A DNA stretch of 64,000 nt from Stappia taiwanensis (GCF_014635285.1 NZ_BMCR01000001.1:124001-188000); one strand, 5' to 3'. Shown: positions 25,391-34,528, numbered from the stretch's first letter. Notes: a model not told the origin generated them from the sequence alone. A program made the numbers and translations.

Positions 25391-26218
25391 TCAGGCTACG
25401 GCGCAAAGCCCCGTCAGCGTCCCGAGCAGGGCCAGTTGCTGGCTCGCCCCCAGCACATCTCCGGTCTGGCCGCCGATCCGCCCAAGGGCCAGGCGGGCGA
25501 CCAGCAGCCCGCTGGCTCCCGCCAGTGCGGCAGCGAGGAGGAGGGCGAGCGGGGAAAAGACATAGGTGGCCGGCAGCAGCGGCAGAAGGCCAAGGCCAAG
25601 GGCGATGAGGGTGGCCGTCCGGTCCGGCTGACCGCAGAGCGCCGCCAGGCCGCCCGGGCGGGCCGCGGGAAGGCGGTTCCAGACCGTCACCATGACCGCA
25701 CGGGACCCGGCCTCGGCGATCCACCAGCCAAGTGCGGCGGCAAGCGGCCCGGATCGGGCCGCCAGTGCGGCCAGAAGCACGGCCTTCAGGCCGATGGTGA
25801 CGATCAGCGCCAGCGTGCCGAAGGCGCCGATGCGGCTGTCCTTCATGATTTCCAGACGCCGCTCGGGTGTCGCCCCGCCGAAGAAACCGTCACAGAGATC
25901 GGCCAGGCCATCTTCATGCAGGGCGCCGGTGACGGCGATCCCGAGGCCGAGGGCGATCAGCGCCACCGCCGGCAGGGGCAGGGCGGTGGCGGAAAGCGCG
26001 GCAAAAAGAAGCACGCCCGGCAGGGCGATCAAGCCGCCGGCAAGCGGTGCGAGCGCGGCGGCGCGCCGGAAGTCGGGCAGGGCGGACGGATCGTCCCGGC
26101 GCGAAAGACGGGGAATCGGCAGGCGCGAGAAGAACCGGGCGGTGCCGGCAAGGTCGGCGAGGAGAAGAGCGGGCGACCAGCGAGGGAGGTCAGAGGAACA
26201 AGACTGATCGGTTGGCAT
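25391..26218 (-). CDS. cobS: Adenosylcobinamide-GDP ribazoletransferase CobS
   Basis: A 275-residue inner-membrane enzyme that joins adenosylcobinamide-GDP to alpha-ribazole, the final step of cobalamin assembly. GALHEDGLADLCDGFFGG is the diagnostic metal-binding motif (about 98-115), followed by MKDSRIGAFGTLALI. Six or more hydrophobic segments fill the rest. It is divergent from cobT, which makes its substrate, across 132 bases; I see no cobalamin riboswitch there. Confidence 0.94.
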   Translation of the reverse strand: MPTDQSCSSDLPRWSPALLLADLAGTARFFSRLPIPRLSRRDDPSALPDFRRAAALAPLAGGLIALPGVLLFAALSATALPLPAVALIALGLGIAVTGALHEDGLADLCDGFFGGATPERRLEIMKDSRIGAFGTLALIVTIGLKAVLLAALAARSGPLAAALGWWIAEAGSRAVMVTVWNRLPAARPGGLAALCGQPDRTATLIALGLGLLPLLPATYVFSPLALLLAAALAGASGLLVARLALGRIGGQTGDVLGASQQLALLGTLTGLCAVA

Positions 26219-26350
26219 TGGCGGCTTGGTCCCTGCTTTTTCGCCGGCTCGTCTTTGCGGTGCCGGTCTGCCGGTTTATAGATCGGCGCGCCGCATGCCG
26301 CAAAGTCGGTTTGCGGGCGCAAGTTTCCAGATACTGCCCGGAGAGCATGA

Positions 26351-27376
26351 ATGTCCCTGTCCGCGTCCGCCCTGCCGTTCGATGATATCCGCAACCTGGT
26401 ACGGCAGATGCCCGGACCCGACGAAGAGGCGAGGCAGGAGGCGCGCGCCCGCGATGCCCAGCTCACCAAGCCTGCCGGCTCGCTCGGGCGGCTGGAGGAG
26501 CTGGCCGAATGGGTCGCCGGCTGGAGTGGTCAGGGCCGCCCGAAGATCACCCGCCCGCTGGTGGCGATCTTCGCGGCCAATCATGGGGTCGCCGCCAAGG
26601 GCGTTTCCGCCTTTCCCGCCTCGGTCACCCGGCAGATGGTGGAGAACTTCGCTGCGGGCGGCGCGGCGATCAATCAGCTTTGCATTGCCCATGATCTCGG
26701 TCTGAAGGTGTTCGATCTGGCGCTTGACATGCCCACGCCCGACATCACCGAAGACGATGCCTTCGACGAGGCGAACTGTGCCGCGACCATGGCCTTCGGC
26801 ATGGAGGCTGTGGCCGGTGGCACCGACCTTCTGTGCCTTGGCGAAATGGGGATCGCCAACACCACCGTTGCGGCTGCGGTCTTTGCCGCGCTGTTCGGCG
26901 GGGCGCCGGGCGATTGGGTCGGCCCGGGCACCGGCGTCGATGCCGACGGGATGGCGCGCAAGCGTGCGGCGGTGGAAGCGGCGGTCGCCCGGATCGGGGG
27001 CGAGCGCGATCCGCTGGAGATCCTGCGCCGTGTTGGCGGCCGGGAAATCGCCGCCATGGCCGGTGCGGTGCTGGCCGCCCGCCTGCAGCGCATTCCGGTG
27101 ATCGTCGATGGCTTCGTGACGACGGCGGCCGCGGCCGTGCTTTACGCCATGGACCCGGAAGCGCTCGATCATTGCCTGTTCGCTCATGTCTCCGCCGAGC
27201 CGGCACATCGCCGCGCGCTGGAGACCATGGGCAAGACGCCGCTTCTGGACATGGGCATGCGCCTTGGCGAGGGCACCGGCGCGGCGCTGGCGGCGGGCAT
27301 CGTCAAGGCGGCGACGCAGGTGCATGACGGCATGGCGACCTTCGCCGATGCCGGTGTTGCCGACAAGGACGGCTGA
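26351..27376 (+). CDS. cobT: Nicotinate-nucleotide-dimethylbenzimidazole phosphoribosyltransferase CobT
   Basis: A 341-residue enzyme that transfers phosphoribose from nicotinate mononucleotide to dimethylbenzimidazole, giving alpha-ribazole phosphate for CobS. Conserved blocks are LTKPAGSLGRLEELA, FAANHGVAAKGVSAFP, LCLGEMGIANTTVAAAVFAA, and the C-terminal LLDMGMRLGEGTGAALA with the catalytic glutamate. CCGGAGAGCATGA precedes the ATG. It is divergent from cobS. Confidence 0.95.
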   Translation: MSLSASALPFDDIRNLVRQMPGPDEEARQEARARDAQLTKPAGSLGRLEELAEWVAGWSGQGRPKITRPLVAIFAANHGVAAKGVSAFPASVTRQMVENFAAGGAAINQLCIAHDLGLKVFDLALDMPTPDITEDDAFDEANCAATMAFGMEAVAGGTDLLCLGEMGIANTTVAAAVFAALFGGAPGDWVGPGTGVDADGMARKRAAVEAAVARIGGERDPLEILRRVGGREIAAMAGAVLAARLQRIPVIVDGFVTTAAAAVLYAMDPEALDHCLFAHVSAEPAHRRALETMGKTPLLDMGMRLGEGTGAALAAGIVKAATQVHDGMATFADAGVADKDG

Positions 27377-27379
27377 GGA

Positions 27380-27395
27380 GAGGGCTTCGGCCCTC
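27380..27395 (+). terminator. UUCG hairpin behind cobT
   Basis: GAGGGC-TTCG-GCCCTC forms a six-pair stem with a stable tetraloop four bases after the cobT stop. No T-run follows, so it may end transcription only weakly or protect the 3' end. It lies between convergent genes. Confidence 0.4.
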
Positions 27396-27440
27396 ATCTA
27401 CCGACCGGAGCGGCCGCCTTGCGCGTCTTGGGTTCAGTGA

Positions 27441-29003
27441 TCAGGAGGCGGCGCGGCGGCGCGACACGGGGCGGGCCTTGCGGCGCTCGGCCGCTGCCGG
27501 CGGCTCATTAAAGGCGGGCATTGCTTCCAGCACGCGCGAGGCGGGGAAGGTTACCACCGCTTCCGTACCTTCGCGCAGCTTCGACTTCAGCTCGAACTTG
27601 CCGTCGTGCATGGCGACCAGCGCATGGACGATTGGCAGGCCAAGGCCGGTGCCTTCCTCCGCGCTCTTGATGGCGATGGCGCCCTGGCCGAACGCCTGCA
27701 TGACGATCGGGATTTCCTCTTCCGGAATGCCGGGGCCATTGTCGCGGATCGACACATACTGGCCGCCACCGGCGGTCCAGCCGGCCTTGATCGTCACTTC
27801 GCCGCCGCTCGGGGTGAACTTCACCGCATTGGAAATGAGGTTGAGGATCACCTGGCGGATAGCGCGTTCATCGACCCAGAGCTTCGGCAGATCGGGCTCG
27901 ACGCTCTCGGTCATGACGATGTTCTTCTTGCGCGCCCGGATCGCCATCATGTGCTTGCATTCTTCAAGCACGGAGAGAAGCGGAACCGCTTCCTCGCTCA
28001 ACTCGTACCGTCCGGCCTCGATGCGCGACAGGTCGAGGATCTCGTTGATCAGATTGAGCAGGTGCTGGCCGGAATTGTGGATGTCGGCCGCATAATCGCG
28101 ATAGGTCTCGTTCTCGATCGGGCCGAGGATCTGCTGGTGCATCACCTCGGAGAAGCCGAGAATGGCATTGAGCGGGGTGCGCAGCTCATGGCTCATGGTC
28201 GCCAGGAAGCGGGACTTGGCGAGATTGGCCTCCTCGGCACGCCGGCGGGCCTCGTCGGAGATGGCATTGGCCTGTTCCAGCTCGGCGATCAGGTGATCCT
28301 TCTCCGCCCGATAGGCGAGCATGGTCACCGTCGAGGTGTGGAGCTGGTTGCCCAGCATCAGGAAAAAGCCCTGGGCGCCAATGGCCATGGCCATCATCGC
28401 ATAGTGAATGGCGCTCTGCTGGCTGAAGAACGACACGACGATCGCGGCCGTGATCGGCAAGGTGCCAGCCAGAAGCGCCCGGGGAATGCTGGCCGACAGC
28501 ATGGTCAGCATGGCGATGACGATCAGCATGGTCGCGAACTGGAAGATTTCCGAGCCGTCCTGCACATCGGTGGTCGATTGCAGCAGAAAGAAGCTGGCCC
28601 AGGCCAGACCGTAGAGCAGGTCGCCGATCACCATCTGCCGGCGCCAGCGGCCCAGCTCGCGCGCTGCCTCCTCCTCGCGCTCGAAGCGCCGGCAGGTCAT
28701 CAACAGAAGGACGTGGGCGATCAGCGTGAAAACGAGCCAGGCCACCACGACCGGCGGGTTCATCCACAACAGCGAGATGCCGCCGACGATCAAGGTGAAC
28801 AGGGGCAGGGCGAGGGCCGCGCTGAGCCGGTTGCGGGCAAAGGTCAGCAGCAGTTCGAAGTCGAAGTCCGGCTGCACTCCGTCGGCGGAGGACAGGCGGT
28901 CGCGGGCATTGCGCACCGCCCGCGCCACGTCGCGGCGATGCTGCGCCCGCTCGCTGTTCAGCGCGGTCTTCTTCTGGCTGCTCTGTGCTGTCTGCGCCGC
29001 CAT
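27441..29003 (-). CDS. Membrane sensor histidine kinase
   Basis: A 520-residue kinase. The N-terminal half holds about six membrane segments in residues 50-210. A short coiled-coil leads to HisKA (FLATMSHELRTPLNAILGF, phospho-acceptor histidine near residue 267) and HATPase_c (VILNLISNAVKFTPSGG, IRDNGPGIPEEEIP, GTGLGLPIVHALV). The domain set resembles PleC/DivJ/PdhS-type kinases of alphaproteobacteria. No response regulator is adjacent, so its partner is elsewhere. Confidence 0.9.
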   Translation of the reverse strand: MAAQTAQSSQKKTALNSERAQHRRDVARAVRNARDRLSSADGVQPDFDFELLLTFARNRLSAALALPLFTLIVGGISLLWMNPPVVVAWLVFTLIAHVLLLMTCRRFEREEEAARELGRWRRQMVIGDLLYGLAWASFFLLQSTTDVQDGSEIFQFATMLIVIAMLTMLSASIPRALLAGTLPITAAIVVSFFSQQSAIHYAMMAMAIGAQGFFLMLGNQLHTSTVTMLAYRAEKDHLIAELEQANAISDEARRRAEEANLAKSRFLATMSHELRTPLNAILGFSEVMHQQILGPIENETYRDYAADIHNSGQHLLNLINEILDLSRIEAGRYELSEEAVPLLSVLEECKHMMAIRARKKNIVMTESVEPDLPKLWVDERAIRQVILNLISNAVKFTPSGGEVTIKAGWTAGGGQYVSIRDNGPGIPEEEIPIVMQAFGQGAIAIKSAEEGTGLGLPIVHALVAMHDGKFELKSKLREGTEAVVTFPASRVLEAMPAFNEPPAAAERRKARPVSRRRAAS

Positions 29004-29144
29004 GTGCTGCCTGCACGAAAGGTTGACGGGCTCTTGCCCGGGACTGCGAATTCTGTCCCATGATGGTCATCAACCCTTAATATCCGGCTCAAGGACATGG
29101 TTAATGCAGCGTTGCGCTATTCGCGGGCGAACCGGAGGAGAAGC

Positions 29145-29798
29145 ATGAAACGGGCAGGGATGGACGAAGGACCCGATCGCGGGTTGAGCGAGTTGCAGAG
29201 CGCCATCGGGCACTGCCGCATCTGCGTCGAGGCGCCCTTGCGCCAGCCGTTGCCGCATGCGCCGCGCCCGGTCTGCGTGCTGTCCTCTTCCGCCCGGATC
29301 GCCATTTGCGGCCAGGCGCCGGGCACCCGGGTGCATGCCAGCGGGCGCCCCTTCACCGATCCGAGCGGCGACCGGCTGCGGGACTGGATGGGCATCGGCG
29401 AGACGGTGTTCTACGACGCGGCGCAGGTGGCTATCGTGCCCATGGGCTTCTGCTTCCCCGGGCTCGATGCCAAGGGCGGCGACCTGCCGCCTCGGCGCGA
29501 ATGCCGGCTTGCCTGGCATGACCGGGTGTTCGCGGCGATGCCGCAGATCCGGCTCAAGCTGGTGATCGGACAATATGCCCAGGCCTATCATCTGGGAAAA
29601 CTGCGCAAGGGCTCGGTGCGCGAGACCGTTGGCGCCTGGCGCGAGATCCTTGAGGCGAGCCGAGCGCAGGGCGTTGCCGCGCTGTGCCTGCCGCATCCGT
29701 CCTGGCGCAACAATGCCTGGCTGAAGAAGAACCCGTGGTTTGAAGAAGAGTATCTGCCGGTGCTGCGGGCAGAGGTTGCCGCGGCGCTTGCGGAGTAG
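29145..29798 (+). CDS. Uracil-DNA glycosylase family protein
   Basis: A 217-residue protein of the uracil-DNA glycosylase superfamily. Motif A is IAICGQAPGTRVHASGRPFT and motif B is LCLPHPSWRNN, the expected active-site regions. Only some of the cysteines that hold an Fe-S cluster in family 4 enzymes are evident (CRIC near residue 22), so its base specificity is uncertain. CCGGAGGAGAAGC precedes the chosen ATG; the frame opens 48 bases earlier. Confidence 0.85.
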   Translation: MKRAGMDEGPDRGLSELQSAIGHCRICVEAPLRQPLPHAPRPVCVLSSSARIAICGQAPGTRVHASGRPFTDPSGDRLRDWMGIGETVFYDAAQVAIVPMGFCFPGLDAKGGDLPPRRECRLAWHDRVFAAMPQIRLKLVIGQYAQAYHLGKLRKGSVRETVGAWREILEASRAQGVAALCLPHPSWRNNAWLKKNPWFEEEYLPVLRAEVAAALAE

Positions 29799-29816
29799 GG
29801 CGGCGCCCAGGAGCGC

Positions 29817-29846
29817 AAAAAGACGCCCGGCGGAAGGCCGGGCGTC
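29817..29846 (-). terminator. Rho-independent terminator of the rhodanese gene
   Basis: On the minus strand a ten-pair stem, GACGCCCGGC pairing with GCCGGGCGTC (29846-29837 and 29831-29822), is followed by TTTTT (29821-29817). It lies 76 bases behind the rhodanese stop codon. Confidence 0.85.
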
Positions 29847-29921
29847 AGGTACTTCAGGGCGGAAACAGGCCGGAGGAGGTCTGTCCGGCCTGCCGACCGG
29901 CGGGTCGGCCCGGCCCGGAAG

Positions 29922-30884
29922 TCAGTTGAACCAGGCCTTGATGTCGTCCAGCATCGACCGTTCGGAGGCCATGGGCAGGGCCTCGTCCTGGCTCCAGCCG
30001 ACCATGCTGTCGTCGTACAGGGTGACGTTCTTGTGCCCGAGCACCTCGCGCAGCACGAACCAGTTGGTCGCCGCCCAGTGCCCGGTGTTGCAGTAGGAGA
30101 CGATCTCCACATTCGCGTCGGCCAGCGTCGGCGGCACCAGGCTGGCCAGCGTCGTCTTGTCCTTCAGCCGGCCGTGGGCCGCGTCGAAGAACTGGGCCTG
30201 GTCGAGGCTCTGCGCGCCGGGAATGCGGCCGAAACGGGTCGCATTCGGATGCTTGGCCTTGCCCGAGAACTGGGCCTCAGGCCGCCCGTCGACCAGAATG
30301 GCGGAGGACTGCATGCGCTCGGCCACATCGCTGGTCGAGACCAGCAACTCCGGCTGGATGTCGGCAACGAACATGTCGCCGTGCGGCGTGACCGCGCCGG
30401 TTTCAAGTGGGCGCTTTTCCGCGACCCAGGCCGCATGGCCGCCATCGAGAATGGCGACCGCTTCATGCCCGAGATACTTCAGCGTCCAGTAGATCCGGGC
30501 GGCGGAGCCGAACTCGGTGCTGTCCGTGCCCGCGGGAACGATCACGACTGCCTTGCGCTCGGAAACGCCAAGCTCCGAAAGAGCCGCTTCCAGCTTGTCC
30601 ACCGAGGGAAGAACGCCGGTGACGCTGCCCCGATTGGTGCGCCAGTAGCCCGGATACGCGCTCCGCAGTGCGCCCGGGATATGCCCCTTGAGATAGTCTT
30701 CTTCGCCGGATTTCGCACCCTTGGAACGGATGTCGAGCACCAGCACGTCGTCGCGGTCAAGGTTCGCGGCAAGCCAGTCGGTCGAAACCAGCGGGGTGAC
30801 GGCCGGTGCGGCCATTGCCGCCGGCGCCTGCGCCATGACGACGGCAATCGCCAGGGCGCCAATGATGTGTCTGAGGAGTGCCAT
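29922..30884 (-). CDS. Periplasmic two-domain rhodanese-type sulfurtransferase
   Basis: A 320-residue exported protein. The signal peptide (about 1-25) ends near MAAPAV. Two rhodanese domains follow, the first (VSTDWLAANL to about 160) without a cysteine and the second with SYCNTGHWAATNWF, where the cysteine is the active-site residue. Proteins like this move sulfane sulfur, for example to cyanide or a thiol acceptor. GGAGACCCGTGTC precedes this ATG; the frame opens 33 bases earlier with a non-ATG codon. Confidence 0.88.
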   Translation of the reverse strand: MALLRHIIGALAIAVVMAQAPAAMAAPAVTPLVSTDWLAANLDRDDVLVLDIRSKGAKSGEEDYLKGHIPGALRSAYPGYWRTNRGSVTGVLPSVDKLEAALSELGVSERKAVVIVPAGTDSTEFGSAARIYWTLKYLGHEAVAILDGGHAAWVAEKRPLETGAVTPHGDMFVADIQPELLVSTSDVAERMQSSAILVDGRPEAQFSGKAKHPNATRFGRIPGAQSLDQAQFFDAAHGRLKDKTTLASLVPPTLADANVEIVSYCNTGHWAATNWFVLREVLGHKNVTLYDDSMVGWSQDEALPMASERSMLDDIKAWFN

Positions 30885-31113
30885 GACACGGGTCTCCAGC
30901 CTTGCGCGCATCGACAATGCGCGGAAAAAAATTCTCTGTGAGGCCGTGAGTTGACATTGGTGACAAAAAGCGGCAAGCGGAAAAGAGGGGTTCTTTGGAA
31001 GAAAAATCTAATTTTCTCTGAAATAACCCTCTCTGGAGAAAGTAATAGCCGCGTTCTCGCGGGATGTTGAAAAATGAATCCCGCTCGAAAAACGGCAACG
31101 GAGGCTTGCCATC

Positions 31114-31608
31114 ATGATCGACCGCATCGACCGACGCATTCTCTCGATCCTGCAGGAAGACTGCACCATTCCCGTTGCCGAGGTCGGTCGCCGGGTCGGG
31201 TTGTCCACGACCCCGTGCTGGAGACGAATCCAGAAGCTGGAGGAGGACGGCGTCATTCAGCGCCGGGTGGCGATCCTCGATCCCAGGAAGGTCAATGTGA
31301 AGGTAACGGCCTTCATCTCGATCACCACGTCGCGCCACAACGACGACTGGCTGCGCAAATTCGCGGACGTGATTTCCGAGTTTCCCGAGGTGGTCGAGTT
31401 CTACCGCATGGCCGGTCAGGTCGATTATCTGCTGCGGGTCGCCGTGCCGGATATCGAGGCCTATGATGCCTTCTACAAGCGGTTGATTTCAAAGATCGAT
31501 ATTTCCGACGTCTCCACATCCTTCGCCATGGAGCAGATCAAGTCGACCAGCGCCTTGCCGCTCGCCTATGTGCCGACCGAAAAGCCCAAGGCCGACCGCG
31601 ATGGTTGA
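31114..31608 (+). CDS. Lrp/AsnC family transcriptional regulator
   Basis: A 164-residue regulator with the N-terminal helix-turn-helix (DRIDRRILSILQEDCTIPVA, VGRRVGLSTTPCWRRIQKL) and the C-terminal RAM ligand domain (FYRMAGQVDYLLRVAVPDIE). Such proteins respond to amino acids. GGAGGCTTGCCATC precedes the ATG. It is divergent from the rhodanese gene, with an AT-rich 229-base region carrying TTTCTC-N18-GAGAAA at 31012-31041, a possible Lrp-type site. Confidence 0.9.
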   Translation: MIDRIDRRILSILQEDCTIPVAEVGRRVGLSTTPCWRRIQKLEEDGVIQRRVAILDPRKVNVKVTAFISITTSRHNDDWLRKFADVISEFPEVVEFYRMAGQVDYLLRVAVPDIEAYDAFYKRLISKIDISDVSTSFAMEQIKSTSALPLAYVPTEKPKADRDG

Positions 31609-31755
31609 TCGGGGAGCGGGGAGATCATTCATATTCGAAAAATGAGATATATCATTGCATCCTGCCCCATCCCTCGCATGATAAGCGGATTGGAAACGCT
31701 GGACAGGTGCCCGGAAGCCTGACGCGGGCAAGCCGGACACGAGGGAGGAGACGGG

Positions 31756-32289
31756 ATGACAAGCGTATTGGGAAAGAGGATTGCGGCGCGGGGTCGGGTC
31801 CTGGCGCGTGCCGCCACGGGGCTGGCTCTGGCAGCAATGCTGACCGTGCCGGGGGCGGTGGCCGTCTCCGCGTCGGACCTGCCGGAAAGCGCGAGCGGAA
31901 AGACGGTGACGCGGGCCTATGACGATGTGCGGTTCGATCTGGAAAGCGCCATCGTCAACCGGGGGCTGGTCATCGATTACGTGTCGCATATCGGCGAGAT
32001 GCTGGCGCGCACCGGCGGCGATGTCGGGTCCGACAAGCAGATCTTCACCAAGGCGGAAGCGATGCTGTTCTGCTCCGCGCGCTTGTCCCGGGCGGCGATG
32101 GAGGCGCGGGCCGGAAATCTCGCCTTCTGCCCCTATGCGGTGTTTCTGTTCGAGACGCCGGACGCACCGGGCCAGGTGACCGTTGGCTACCGCAAGCTGC
32201 CGGAAACCGGATCGGATGCCTCCAAGGCAGCGCTTGCCAATGTCAACGCGCTGCTTGAGGAGATCGTCCAGGAGGCGACCGGCGAATAA
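31756..32289 (+). CDS. DUF302 protein, exported
   Basis: A 177-residue protein with a positively charged N-terminus and a hydrophobic segment (about 20-40) ending near AVSASDLP, consistent with a signal peptide. The rest is one DUF302 domain (NRGLVIDYVSHIGEMLAR, FCPYAVFLFE). DUF302 proteins bind small ligands in unclear roles. GGGAGGAGACGGG precedes the ATG. Confidence 0.82.
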   Translation: MTSVLGKRIAARGRVLARAATGLALAAMLTVPGAVAVSASDLPESASGKTVTRAYDDVRFDLESAIVNRGLVIDYVSHIGEMLARTGGDVGSDKQIFTKAEAMLFCSARLSRAAMEARAGNLAFCPYAVFLFETPDAPGQVTVGYRKLPETGSDASKAALANVNALLEEIVQEATGE

Positions 32290-32314
32290 CGTTCCGGTGC
32301 GGTGTGCCAGCACA

Positions 32315-32356
32315 AACAAAAAACGCCCGCCTCCGGCGCGTCCGGGGCGGGCGTTT
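32315..32356. terminator. Bidirectional terminator between DUF302 and a dehydrogenase gene
   Basis: An 11-pair stem, AAACGCCCGCC (32321-32331) with GGCGGGCGTTT (32346-32356), encloses a 14-base loop. On the minus strand it is followed by TTTTTTGTTTG, a strong U-tract, 18 bases behind the dehydrogenase stop. On the plus strand only TTT follows. Confidence 0.85.
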
Positions 32357-32374
32357 ATGCTGAGGTCCGAGGGC

Positions 32375-33256
32375 TCAGCTCTTGTCGGCGTTTTCCAGCC
32401 GGGCGATCAGGCTGGAGGTGTCCCAGCGCCGTCCGCCCATGGCCTGCACTTCGGCGTAGAACTGGTCGACCAGCGCGGTGACCGGCAGGCGCGCGCCGGT
32501 CTCGTTCGCGGTCTTCAGGACGATGCCAAGATCCTTGCGCATCCAGTCCACCGCGAAACCGTGCTCAAACTCGCCGTCGCGCATGGTCTCCCAGCGGTTT
32601 TCCATCTGCCAGGACTGGGCCGCCCCCTTGGAAATCACCTCGATGACCTTGGCGACATCGAGATCGGCGCTCTTGGCGAAGTGGATCGCTTCCGACAGCC
32701 CCTGCACCAGCCCGGCGATGCAGATCTGGTTGACCATCTTGGCCAGTTGCCCAGCGCCGGACGGCCCCATCAGTCCGACCATCTTGGCGTAGCACTCGAT
32801 CACCGGGCGGGCCTTGGCGAACACGTCCTCGTCGCCGCCGACCATCACGGTCAGGGCGCCGTTTTCCGCGCCGGCCTGGCCGCCGGAAACAGGTGCGTCG
32901 AGAAAGCCGCAATCTCGCGCGGCGGCGGCGGTGTGAAGTTCGCGCGCCACCTCGGCCGAGGCAGTGGTGTTGTCGATGAAGATCGCGCCGGGCTTCAACC
33001 CGTGAAAAGCCCCGTCCGGACCGATGGTGACCGAACGAAGATCATCGTCATTGCCGACACAGCAGAAGACGAAGTCGCACCCTTGCGCGGCTTCGGCCGG
33101 CGTGGTCGCGACCGTGCCGCCATATTCTGCCGCCCATTTGTCCGCTTTTGCGGCGGTCCGGTTGTAGACGGTCACGTCGTGGCCGCCCTTCGTCTTCAGG
33201 AAACCGGCCATGGGATAGCCCATGACACCCAGACCAATGAATGCAACCTTTGCCAT
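32375..33256 (-). CDS. 3-hydroxyisobutyrate dehydrogenase-family NAD(P)-dependent oxidoreductase
   Basis: A 293-residue beta-hydroxyacid dehydrogenase. AFIGLGVMGYPMAGFLKTKG is the Rossmann opening, FLDAPVSGGQAGAENGALTV the substrate motif, and GQLAKMVNQICIAGLVQGLSE holds the catalytic lysine near residue 170. Candidate substrates are 3-hydroxyisobutyrate, tartronate semialdehyde or a relative. It is divergent from a LysR regulator and a small gene lies between. Confidence 0.9.
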   Translation of the reverse strand: MAKVAFIGLGVMGYPMAGFLKTKGGHDVTVYNRTAAKADKWAAEYGGTVATTPAEAAQGCDFVFCCVGNDDDLRSVTIGPDGAFHGLKPGAIFIDNTTASAEVARELHTAAAARDCGFLDAPVSGGQAGAENGALTVMVGGDEDVFAKARPVIECYAKMVGLMGPSGAGQLAKMVNQICIAGLVQGLSEAIHFAKSADLDVAKVIEVISKGAAQSWQMENRWETMRDGEFEHGFAVDWMRKDLGIVLKTANETGARLPVTALVDQFYAEVQAMGGRRWDTSSLIARLENADKS

Positions 33257-33368
33257 ACAGCGCCGCTCCCGGAGTTTCTGACGGATCTGGCCCGGCCGAC
33301 AGCGCGGACGAGCAACCGTATTCAGGAGCGGTTGTAGCGCAAACCGGCCGGTGTGTCAGGAGCCGGTG

Positions 33369-33515
33369 TCAGTCGCTGGAAGGCTTGGCGGTTGTTTGGT
33401 CGGTGGCCTGTGCGGGACAGGGCGCCGGCTCGGCCTGACGGGGAAGCCGGCACGGCCCCTCCGGAACATCGCTGCGGGTTGCGGTTAGCATCGACCGGGC
33501 GAGAATGGAAAACAT
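33369..33515 (-). CDS. Possible small protein, 48 residues
   Basis: The frame starts MFSILARSMLTATRSDVPEG and runs to a TGA at 33369. A textbook ribosome site, GGAGG, lies seven bases before the ATG on the minus strand, which is the main evidence. The product is proline-, alanine- and cysteine-containing, with a short hydrophobic N-terminus, and resembles no family I know. It sits in the 357-base gap between the dehydrogenase and LysR genes, on the dehydrogenase strand. Confidence 0.4.
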   Translation of the reverse strand: MFSILARSMLTATRSDVPEGPCRLPRQAEPAPCPAQATDQTTAKPSSD

Positions 33516-33613
33516 GGCGTAACCTCCGCTCAACTTGTAACGGGTTTATGGTACGCTTCCCCCGTGTACAGCTCGACGCAGGAATTCTCTCGATTTGTAA
33601 GGTGAGATTACAG

Positions 33614-34528
33614 ATGGACTGGCGCAATCTGCCCTCGCTCGGAAGCCTCAGGGCGTTTGCGGCCCTTGCTGAAACCCGCAGTTTCACCAAGGCTGGGCAG
33701 TTGCTCAATGTCAGCCATGCGGCGGTGAGCCAACAGGTGCGGGCGCTGGAAGCCTATGTGGGAATGCCGCTTGTCCAGCGAGAGGGAAGGGGCATGGCGC
33801 TCACCCCGGAAGGCGAGGACCTGGCGCGCAGCCTGGAGCAGGGGTTTTCCATCATCGGTGGTGCCATCGACCTTCTGGCCGGCGGCGCGCGGTCCCGCCC
33901 GCTTCAGGTGACCATGACCCCGTCCTTCGCGGTGAGCTGGCTGATGCCGCGCATCGCCGATTTTCGTCAGCGTCATCCGGAGGTGGAACTGGTGCTCACG
34001 CCGACTTCCGATATCGTCGAGCTGGCGCCGGGCGGTGTCGATGTGGCGCTTCGCTTCGGCGATGGCCAGTGGCCGGGGCTCGATGCGCAGTTGCTGCTGC
34101 CCACCAATTTCGTGGTGGTGGCCGCTCGCGTGCTGGTCGGCGACCGCGAATCCCTGAGCGGCGAGGATCTGGCGGCGTTTCCCTGGTTGCAGGAACTGGG
34201 CACCGACGAGTTGACCAAGTGGCAGCAGAGCCAGGGGCTGGTGGCGACCCAGCGGCTGAACATCACCCATCTGCCCGGCTACATGATGCTGGAGGGGGTG
34301 CGGCGCGGTGAGGGGATTTCCGCCACCGCCCGCGCCTTTGTGGAGGAGGATATCGCAGCCGGAACCCTGCGGGTGCTCTATGAAGATCCCCGGCCGAACT
34401 CCGGCTATTACATCGTCACCCGCCCAGGTGTGATGCGCCCGCCGCTGAAGGCGTTTGTCCGTTGGCTCAAGACGCAGGCGGAGGGAGCGCGCGCCGCGCC
34501 GCCGGTCCTGTCAGGCCGGCAGGCCTGA
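33614..34528 (+). CDS. LysR family transcriptional regulator (GcvA-like)
   Basis: A 304-residue LysR-type regulator. The winged helix spans about residues 5-65 (LGSLRAFAALAETRSFTKAG, SHAAVSQQVRALEAYVG), followed by an effector-binding domain with WLMPRIADFRQRHPEVEL. The start MDWRNLPSLGSL is the GcvA-type opening. The stop codon overlaps the end of the convergent lyase gene by 18 bases. Its targets may be the divergent dehydrogenase or the lyase/ABC operon. Confidence 0.9.
   Translation: MDWRNLPSLGSLRAFAALAETRSFTKAGQLLNVSHAAVSQQVRALEAYVGMPLVQREGRGMALTPEGEDLARSLEQGFSIIGGAIDLLAGGARSRPLQVTMTPSFAVSWLMPRIADFRQRHPEVELVLTPTSDIVELAPGGVDVALRFGDGQWPGLDAQLLLPTNFVVVAARVLVGDRESLSGEDLAAFPWLQELGTDELTKWQQSQGLVATQRLNITHLPGYMMLEGVRRGEGISATARAFVEEDIAAGTLRVLYEDPRPNSGYYIVTRPGVMRPPLKAFVRWLKTQAEGARAAPPVLSGRQA
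34511..34528. repeat. Inverted repeat shared by two convergent stop codons
   Basis: TCAGGCC-GGCA-GGCCTGA is a perfect seven-pair hairpin. Its right TGA is the LysR stop and its left TCA is the stop of the lyase on the other strand. No T-run flanks it. It may act as a compact two-way end signal. Confidence 0.6.

Noticed and set aside
26219..26350. Possible cobalamin riboswitch between cobS and cobT
   Set aside because: The gap is only 132 bases and the B12-box GCCACTG sequence is absent.
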